Below are positions 4,951-9,456 of a DNA stretch of 9,456 bases, in pieces; the first letter of the stretch is position 1, and every line of letters starts with the position of its first letter. The notes below the pieces were generated by a model. That model saw nothing but the letters and a program-made list of their open reading frames with translations, was not told the DNA's origin and did no database searches. This DNA comes from Legionella genomosp. 1 (GTDB lineage Bacteria; Pseudomonadota; Gammaproteobacteria; Legionellales; Legionellaceae). The stretch is from the NCBI GenBank assembly GCA_945889365.1, contig CAMDBQ010000042.1:1-9456 (forward strand), given 5' to 3'. A program made the position numbers and the translations under genes.

Positions 4951-6969
4951 CTAACCTAAATCTACCTGCGTCTTAAACCGATCGCCATACTGCGTTTCTA
5001 GGCGAGCAAACAGCTCGTTCAGTTTATCCTGCCCGAAATGTTTTGCATAATGTAACGGTCCCCCACGAAAGGGTGCAAAACCAGTAGCAAAGATCATGCC
5101 GCCATCGAGCAAATCAGCATCTGCAACTACGCCTTCACGCAAACACATCGCGGCTTCATTTACCATTCGTAAAATCAAACGATGAGCAATTTCTTTGTCA
5201 GGTTTTGCATCAGACCGTTTTTGCTTTACGGGTTTATTGTTAACATAACGATAAAAGCCCCGACCTGATTTACGACCTAATTCTCCGGCAGCAACCATAT
5301 CACGAAGGGTCTGTGGAACAGTTCCACCGAAATGAGACGTCAGATTTTCTGCCACAGCCAAGCATACATCCATACCCACTGTATCGGCTAATTCGACAGG
5401 CCCCATAACCATACCAAATGATTTAGCAGCTTCATCAATCGCTTCCGGTGAGTAACCTTCCTCAAGCAATTGCACACACTCCATAAGATAAGGCATCAAT
5501 ACACGGTTAACCATAAATCCTGGGCTGGATTTGGCAGGCAGAGGCAAACGTCCTATTTGATGAACAAACGCGCAAGAGGCCTGCTCGATTTCTTTAGACG
5601 TTTTTGTGCTGCTGACCACTTCAACCAGCTCCATTTTAGAAACAGGGTTGAAAAAGTGAATACCAACCAATCGCTCAGGGCTGCTCATAACGCGATTAAT
5701 TTCGTCCAAGGGTATACTAGATGTATTCGTCGCGATAATTGCATCAGGCTTTGCGTGGGCCTCTACCTGCATCATAATCGTTTGCTTAACGCCAAGATTT
5801 TCAAATGCCGCTTCAATAATGATATCCGCGCGCGAAACACCATACCCATCAGGATCAGGGATCAATCTATCCATTGCTGCTTGAATCAAACGAGGTTTAC
5901 GTAATTTTTTGATAAACAAGAGATTTGCGCGCTGAATAGCCGGTGCAATTTGCTCATAAGATTTGTCCTGTAGTGTAACGCGCAAGCCACGCAAGGCGCA
6001 CCAAGCTGCGATATCACCACCCATGACCCCAGCACCAATCACATGTACATGTTTAGCTTTGAAATCACTATCCTTCGCAAATGCCTTCATGCGTTCACGC
6101 AATAAAAATGCTCGAACTAAATTGGCCGATGTCTCACCTTGTGAAATCAACTGCTCAACTGAGTCTGCTTCTTTCAGGTATGCACGCTCATCAAATCCAC
6201 CTTCTTTTTCCCACAAATCAATCACTGCAAACGGAGCAGGATAATGGTTTTTACGCGCTTTTTTAGCCACTTCATGGCGTAGCAACTTGGCAATTAACGT
6301 TCTAATCCATGCATATTTGGTCAACGACTTGATGAAACCCGGTTGATGTTTAGCTGGTTGAGTCTTGATATAAAAAACTGCAGCACGCTTCAACTGTCTT
6401 AATGGCACAGCATCATCGATCATACCCAACTTTTTAGCTTTAGCAGCATATAGTGAGGCACCGGTTAAGATAACTTCCGACAAGGCGTGAAAACCACCAA
6501 TCAGCTTTGGCAAACGAACAGTACCACCCCAGCCAGGATGAATACCTAACATAACTTCAGGCAACCCCAGACGAGAATCGTCTGTAGCAATACGATAATC
6601 ACAAGCCAAGGCTAACTCCAAGCCTCCACCCATGCAAAAACCATCGATCATCGCCACAGTTGGTATAGACAGCATTTCTAAACGGGAAAAAACGGCCTGC
6701 CCTTTTCTTAAAAAATCAATCGCTTCAGCCGGATTTTTAAAGTTGCCAAACACATTCACATCCGCACCAGCAATAAACCCGTTGCTTTTAAGAGAATGAA
6801 TAACCAACCCTTTCGCCCTGCTGATCTGAGAGATTTCCTGCAACAAGCCATTCAGCTCGTCCAATACTTCATTGTTAATGGTGTTCAGCGTTGCATTTTT
6901 ACGGTTCATACCCAGCCAGACAATATCGTCAGCGTCCGTATTCATTTCCCAATGTTTATAATTACTCAT
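4951..6969 (-). CDS. fadJ: Fatty-acid oxidation multifunctional protein: enoyl-CoA hydratase / 3-hydroxyacyl-CoA dehydrogenase (FadJ-like)
   Basis: This 672-residue cytosolic protein carries out two steps of beta-oxidation: hydration of enoyl-CoA, then NAD+-dependent oxidation of 3-hydroxyacyl-CoA. The hydratase domain (about 1-200) has the FIAGAD oxyanion loop (65-70), GGGLELA with Glu118 and LGLPE with Glu138, the two catalytic glutamates. The NAD-binding domain starts near 306 with GAGVMGG (312-318). Catalysis by the dehydrogenase uses His438 in HFFNP paired with Glu450. Two C-terminal dehydrogenase domains follow (about 483-578 and 595-672), with GRKSGRGFY at 565-573. Length, the FIAGAD-VNVFGN region and the gene order (thiolase first) resemble E. 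coli FadJ (714 residues) more than FadB. Its ATG overlaps the thiolase stop by one base (TAATG), so the two are translationally coupled. Confidence 0.92.
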   Translation of the reverse strand: MSNYKHWEMNTDADDIVWLGMNRKNATLNTINNEVLDELNGLLQEISQISRAKGLVIHSLKSNGFIAGADVNVFGNFKNPAEAIDFLRKGQAVFSRLEMLSIPTVAMIDGFCMGGGLELALACDYRIATDDSRLGLPEVMLGIHPGWGGTVRLPKLIGGFHALSEVILTGASLYAAKAKKLGMIDDAVPLRQLKRAAVFYIKTQPAKHQPGFIKSLTKYAWIRTLIAKLLRHEVAKKARKNHYPAPFAVIDLWEKEGGFDERAYLKEADSVEQLISQGETSANLVRAFLLRERMKAFAKDSDFKAKHVHVIGAGVMGGDIAAWCALRGLRVTLQDKSYEQIAPAIQRANLLFIKKLRKPRLIQAAMDRLIPDPDGYGVSRADIIIEAAFENLGVKQTIMMQVEAHAKPDAIIATNTSSIPLDEINRVMSSPERLVGIHFFNPVSKMELVEVVSSTKTSKEIEQASCAFVHQIGRLPLPAKSSPGFMVNRVLMPYLMECVQLLEEGYSPEAIDEAAKSFGMVMGPVELADTVGMDVCLAVAENLTSHFGGTVPQTLRDMVAAGELGRKSGRGFYRYVNNKPVKQKRSDAKPDKEIAHRLILRMVNEAAMCLREGVVADADLLDGGMIFATGFAPFRGGPLHYAKHFGQDKLNELFARLETQYGDRFKTQVDLG

Positions 6970-8282
6970 TATGCTGCCACCTCAGTACAACGTTCCAGAT
7001 ACATAGCACCGCCCTGTCCGCCACCAATGCAGATAGACGCCATTCCACGCGATCCATTATTGTGTTGTAAGTCATGCAATACATGCAACACAATGCGCGC
7101 ACCACTAGCACCAATTGGATGCCCCGCAGCAATCGCACCACCATCTTTATTTAAACGCTTAAGAGAAGGTGAACCCATCGCCTGCTTCAAACCCAATTGG
7201 TTTTTACAATAATCAGGATCATCCCAAGCAGCAAGACAAGCTAGAACTTGTGCTGAAAATGCTTCGTTGATTTCCCAGCAGTCGATGTCTTCAGTTTTTA
7301 AGTTTTGACGTTGCATGATAGGTGTCATTGCATGAACTGGTCCCAAGCCCATTTCCGCAGGGTCAAGGGCTCCCCACTGGGAGTCAATAATTCGACCGAT
7401 CACTTGCAAACCGTGTTCTTTAACCGCTTCTTCACTAGCCAACAGCAGCAAACAAGCGCCATCAGTAATTTGCGAACTATTACCTGCAGTTACTTTGCCA
7501 TATTTTTTATCAAAAAAAGGTTTTAATTTTGCCAAATTTTCGACGGTTGAGCCCGGACGAATACCATCATCATGATCATGCACACGCCCTTTCGAATCAA
7601 TAACAGGCACAACCTCACCCATACGGCCCTCAGCAAATGCCCGTGCTAATCGAATATGGCTTTCACTGGCAAAAGCATCCATCTGTTCACGAGTGATATC
7701 AAAACGAAACGCGATTTCTTCCGCCGTTTGCCCCATATTCAGACCAACAACCGGATCAGTTAAACCTCGAAGCAAAGCAATAACCGGGGCAAAATACCCA
7801 GGTCGAAGCTGTGTCAATAAAGACAGCTTTTGCGTGGTCTTTTTAGCGGTAAACCAATGACTCAGCCATCCAGCCATTTTCTGATTAAACAACAAAGGCG
7901 CATGGCTCATCGCATCTGTGCCGCCAGCCAACACCAGATGACTCCGCCCGCTTGCGATCTGCATAGCTGCATTATCTATAGCTTGCATACCAGAGGCGCA
8001 GTTTCGCATCACGGTAAATGCAGGAACCTTATCACCACAACCCAAACGAAGTGCAACAACTCGGGCAATATTCGCCTCATCGGGCCCCGGCATAGCAGAA
8101 CCAATAATCACCTCATCCAGTTGTGAAGGTAGAAATGGCTGTCGATTCAGCAAAGCAGTCCCAGCTGCCACTGCCAAATCAGAGCCGGTCATAGCACCCA
8201 AACCTTTAGCTTTCAAAAACGGCGTGCGACTACCATCAACCACATACACAGCTTTTCCATTCAAATTTGACACATGCTTCAT
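6969..8282 (-). CDS. fadI: Acetyl-CoA C-acyltransferase (3-ketoacyl-CoA thiolase, FadI-like)
   Basis: This 437-residue thiolase cleaves 3-ketoacyl-CoA with CoA, the last step of beta-oxidation, and should form a complex with the hydratase/dehydrogenase encoded next. Catalytic residues are all present: Cys95 in NCASG, His388 in GHPIGASG, and Cys418 in CIGGGQG, along with EINEAFS at 337-343. The length matches E. coli FadI (436) rather than the shorter FadA, although the GHPIGASGAR and INEAFSAQ motifs are of the general thiolase type. The start chosen is 8282, not an in-frame ATG at 8339. It has AGGAG with a 5-base spacer, the protein then begins like other thiolases (AVYVVDGSRTPF at about 11-22), and the predicted promoter lies between the two starts. 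It is first in the operon with fadJ. Confidence 0.9.
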   Translation of the reverse strand: MKHVSNLNGKAVYVVDGSRTPFLKAKGLGAMTGSDLAVAAGTALLNRQPFLPSQLDEVIIGSAMPGPDEANIARVVALRLGCGDKVPAFTVMRNCASGMQAIDNAAMQIASGRSHLVLAGGTDAMSHAPLLFNQKMAGWLSHWFTAKKTTQKLSLLTQLRPGYFAPVIALLRGLTDPVVGLNMGQTAEEIAFRFDITREQMDAFASESHIRLARAFAEGRMGEVVPVIDSKGRVHDHDDGIRPGSTVENLAKLKPFFDKKYGKVTAGNSSQITDGACLLLLASEEAVKEHGLQVIGRIIDSQWGALDPAEMGLGPVHAMTPIMQRQNLKTEDIDCWEINEAFSAQVLACLAAWDDPDYCKNQLGLKQAMGSPSLKRLNKDGGAIAAGHPIGASGARIVLHVLHDLQHNNGSRGMASICIGGGQGGAMYLERCTEVAA

Positions 8283-8287
8283 TGCTT

Positions 8288-8292
8288 CTCCT
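8288..8292 (-). promoter_or_regulatory. Ribosome binding site that sets the fadI start
   Basis: AGGAG is read on the minus strand, 5 bases before the ATG at 8282. No comparable site precedes the in-frame ATG at 8339. Confidence 0.75.
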
Positions 8293-8309
8293 GATACAAC
8301 AAAAGACTT

Positions 8310-8339
8310 AAGATACCAGTAATTTTTGTTTTTTGGCAA
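8310..8339 (-). promoter_or_regulatory. Promoter of the fadI-fadJ operon
   Basis: On the minus strand, TTGCCA (8339-8334) and TATCTT (8315-8310) are separated by 18 bases. The -10 is preceded by TGG, an extended -10. Transcription would start near 8303, about 20 bases before the start codon. A half site ACTGGT touches the -10 but there is no second half, so no fatty-acid regulator site can be claimed. Confidence 0.5.
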
Positions 8340-8375
8340 TTATGGAAATTATTTTTTTATTAACAGCATAGCCTG

Positions 8376-8403
8376 TTGACGGCTGAAAAATACCTGATAT
8401 AAT
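8376..8403 (+). promoter_or_regulatory. Strong sigma70-type promoter of the tRNA-Ser/tRNA-Arg operon
   Basis: TTGACG (8376-8381) and a perfect TATAAT (8398-8403) are separated by 16 bases. Transcription should begin near 8410, just before the first tRNA. It is divergent from the fadI promoter. Confidence 0.85.
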
Positions 8404-8418
8404 CTGCCACCAATGAAC

Positions 8419-8508
8419 GGAGAGATGGCCGAGTGGTCGAAGGCGCTCCCCTGCTAAGGGAGTATGGGAGAAATCCCATCGAGGGTTCGAATCCCTCTTT
8501 CTCCGCCA
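8419..8508 (+). tRNA. tRNA-Ser (anticodon GCT)
   Basis: This 90-base gene encodes its own CCA. The acceptor stem GGAGAGA pairs with TTTCTCC (one G-T). The D arm is GGCCGAGTGGTCGAAGGC. The anticodon stem CTCCC/GGGAG holds the loop CTGCTAA with anticodon GCT at 8453-8455. A long variable arm (TGGGA...TCCCA), as expected for a class II serine tRNA, is followed by a T arm GAGGG-TTCGAAT-CCCTC. It reads AGC/AGU codons. It is the first gene of a two-tRNA operon, 7 bases before tRNA-Arg. Confidence 0.97.
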
Positions 8509-8515
8509 AAAAAAT

Positions 8516-8592
8516 GCGCCCGTAGCTCAGCTGGATAGAGTATCTGGCTACGAACCAGAGGGTCGGAGGTTCAATTCCTTCCGGGCGCACCA
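8516..8592 (+). tRNA. tRNA-Arg (anticodon ACG)
   Basis: This 77-base gene encodes its own CCA. The acceptor stem is GCGCCCG/CGGGCGC. The anticodon stem TCTGG/CCAGA holds the loop CTACGAA with anticodon ACG at 8550-8552; A34 is normally changed to inosine so that it reads CGU, CGC and CGA. The T loop TTCAATT is standard. No terminator with a T-tract follows the gene. An integrase remnant lies 97 bases downstream, so the 3' end of this gene is the likely attachment site of an integrated element. Confidence 0.97.
8570..8592 (+). other. Possible attL core in the 3' end of tRNA-Arg
   Basis: Tyrosine integrases commonly insert into tRNA 3' ends and restore the gene. Here an integrase remnant faces tRNA-Arg directly. 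The call depends on position only. The matching direct repeat (attR) would lie beyond the right edge and cannot be seen. Confidence 0.35.
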
Positions 8593-8596
8593 ATTA

Positions 8597-8625
8597 TACG
8601 CAAATTATCAAGAACTTACGCAAAT
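8597..8625 (+). repeat. Direct repeat TACGCAAAT, possible integrase arm-type sites
   Basis: TACGCAAAT occurs at 8597-8605 and 8617-8625, two turns of DNA apart (20 bases), immediately after tRNA-Arg. A third copy is at 8740-8748 inside the integrase remnant. The second copy is flanked by the short dyad ATCAAG (8607-8612) and CTTGAT (8627-8632). The repeats are certain; a role in integrase binding is inferred. Confidence 0.45.
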
Positions 8626-8637
8626 CCTTGATTAGTC

Positions 8638-8686
8638 GAAAAAGTGGGTGTAGCAAATTTGTCACAGTTTACTACCCACATTTTTC
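8638..8686 (-). terminator. Terminator-like hairpin after the integrase remnant
   Basis: On the minus strand, GTGGG-TAG (8679-8672) pairs with CTA-CA-CCCAC (8653-8644, with a 2-base bulge) around an 18-base loop, followed by TTTTT (8643-8639). An A tract precedes the stem, so it is nearly symmetrical and could also stop readthrough from the tRNAs. It lies just after the integrase stop. Confidence 0.5.
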
Positions 8687-8689
8687 ATT

Positions 8690-9456
8690 CTAACTAAAGT
8701 TCCCTACCATTTTCATCGAACCAATACGATCAGCCGCAGTACGCAAATGATAACTGGAAAGATGCGCATATCGCAACACCATTTCAAAACTTGACCAGCC
8801 ACCAAGCAATTGTAACTCTTGCAGACTCGTCCTATTTTGAACATGCCAACTAGCCCATGTATGCCTCAGATCATGCCAACGAAAATTAGCAATACCCGCC
8901 CTCTTCAATGCATTCCGCCAAGCTTTTGTATTGCATTGCTCAATCAGATTATTTTTATATGTAAAGACAGACCGAGGATGCCTTCCAATACACGATTCTA
9001 AAACAATCATGGCATTGTTATTAAGTGGCACAGATATCGCTTTTCTTGTTTTCGCTTGATCGGGATGTATCCACGCGTGGCGTTTTTTCATATCAACATC
9101 TTGCCATTGCAATCCGGTTACATTCGATGTGAGGGTAATTCCTTAAGCAATTGATTGGCTTCATCCAGCGTCAACCAACGAATCCTCTGCTTTTCAACAT
9201 GTCGCATACGGATAACAGGAATTTTATCAATCCATTCCCAATCAGTCTGCGCTTTTCTAAGCAGAGCTCGCACAATCTCAACCATACGATTCACAGTTGT
9301 AAGCGTAACGCTTTGGGCTTCTTTTTTGATGGCAACATCTTCGATGATGTCCCGCGTAATTTCATGTAATTGAAATTCTCGCTGGTGCTTATCCAGCCAC
9401 CTGAAAGGTGCTTTATCAGACTCAATACTGCGTTTGTGTTGGTTTTCACGCAACCA
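8690..9456 (-). pseudogene. Tyrosine-type site-specific integrase, disrupted by internal deletion and cut by window edge
   Basis: Two adjacent minus-strand frames together make one integrase. The upstream part (from beyond 9456 to the stop at 9118) is the N-terminal core-binding domain, ending in the start of the catalytic domain (RIRWLTLDEANQLLKELPSH). The downstream part (about 9127 to 8690) continues with NVTGLQWQDVDM and holds most of the catalytic residues: a Lys in QAKTRKAI, the His-X-X-Arg box HDLRH, a Trp in LGGW at the usual third His/Trp position, and the nucleophilic Tyr in RYAHLS. Intact relatives have about 15 residues between these parts, including the first catalytic Arg in a TGLR motif. 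That stretch is missing, and the frame shifts at the join near 9120-9132. The enzyme should therefore be inactive. It marks a decayed prophage or genomic island at tRNA-Arg. Confidence 0.85.

Noticed and set aside
5470..5904. Plus-strand 144-codon frame inside fadJ
   Set aside because: It is antisense to a fully conserved domain of fadJ. Its composition (rich in Arg, His and Asn) is that of a shadow frame.
8305..8325. FadR-like operator over the fadI promoter (ACTGGT half)
   Set aside because: Only one half site is present. The following bases do not form the second half.
8283..8339. Longer fadI from an in-frame ATG at 8339
   Set aside because: It lies upstream of the predicted -10, lacks a ribosome binding site, and adds residues not typical of thiolases.
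8360..8593. Minus-strand 77-codon open frame containing EGIEPP and EGFEPSMGF segments
   Set aside because: It is the antisense of the two tRNA genes. Such tRNA-derived frames are a well-known false annotation in databases.
1..9456. CRISPR array, toxin-antitoxin pair, transposase or other defence module
   Set aside because: I found no regular repeat-spacer pattern and no coding region of these types. The only mobile-element gene is the broken integrase.

Overview
The window looks like chromosome from a gammaproteobacterium, most probably in or near the Legionellales (Legionella or a relative). The pointers are a secreted protein resembling the Legionella/Coxiella EnhB 'enhanced entry' family, a divergent extra CsrA paralogue beside rpsF, the start of a very large NAD-dependent glutamate dehydrogenase, an rpsF-rpsR-rplI operon without priB, and moderately AT-rich DNA. 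From memory, L. pneumophila keeps glutamate dehydrogenase, rpsF/rpsR/rplI, a csrA paralogue and a beta-oxidation pair in one chromosomal neighbourhood, but I could not check this.

Layout. Positions 1-2194 (minus strand) carry a Sad/GabD-type succinate-semialdehyde dehydrogenase, an L,D-transpeptidase that overlaps it by 8 bases, and the first 85 codons of NAD-glutamate dehydrogenase, which runs off the left edge. Divergent from these, 2267-3357 (plus) holds a secreted EnhB-like protein and a cytosolic peroxiredoxin-like thioredoxin-fold protein. A bidirectional terminator at 3392-3420 separates them from the convergent rpsF-rpsR-rplI operon (4485 to 3441, minus). The 211-base gap upstream of rpsF is rich in inverted repeats and also carries the promoter of the csrA-like gene (4697-4894, plus). 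A 38-base REP-like palindrome separates that gene from the convergent fadI-fadJ-like operon (8282 to 4951, minus). Positions 8419-8592 hold tRNA-Ser(GCT) and tRNA-Arg(ACG) behind a strong sigma70-type promoter. From 8690 to the right edge lies a broken tyrosine integrase, which marks a decayed integrated element next to tRNA-Arg.

How the genes work together. The left part points to catabolism of glutamate-family compounds: glutamate to 2-oxoglutarate, and succinate semialdehyde to succinate, both entering the TCA cycle, with a cell-wall crosslinking enzyme between them. The centre is core ribosomal protein synthesis. The right part is fatty-acid beta-oxidation: hydratase and dehydrogenase in FadJ, thiolase in FadI. 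The parts most worth a second look are the CsrA paralogue whose N-terminal RNA-binding strand has changed, the palindromes around it, and the tRNA/integrase junction. I see no complete unknown multi-gene system (no CRISPR, toxin-antitoxin or defence module).
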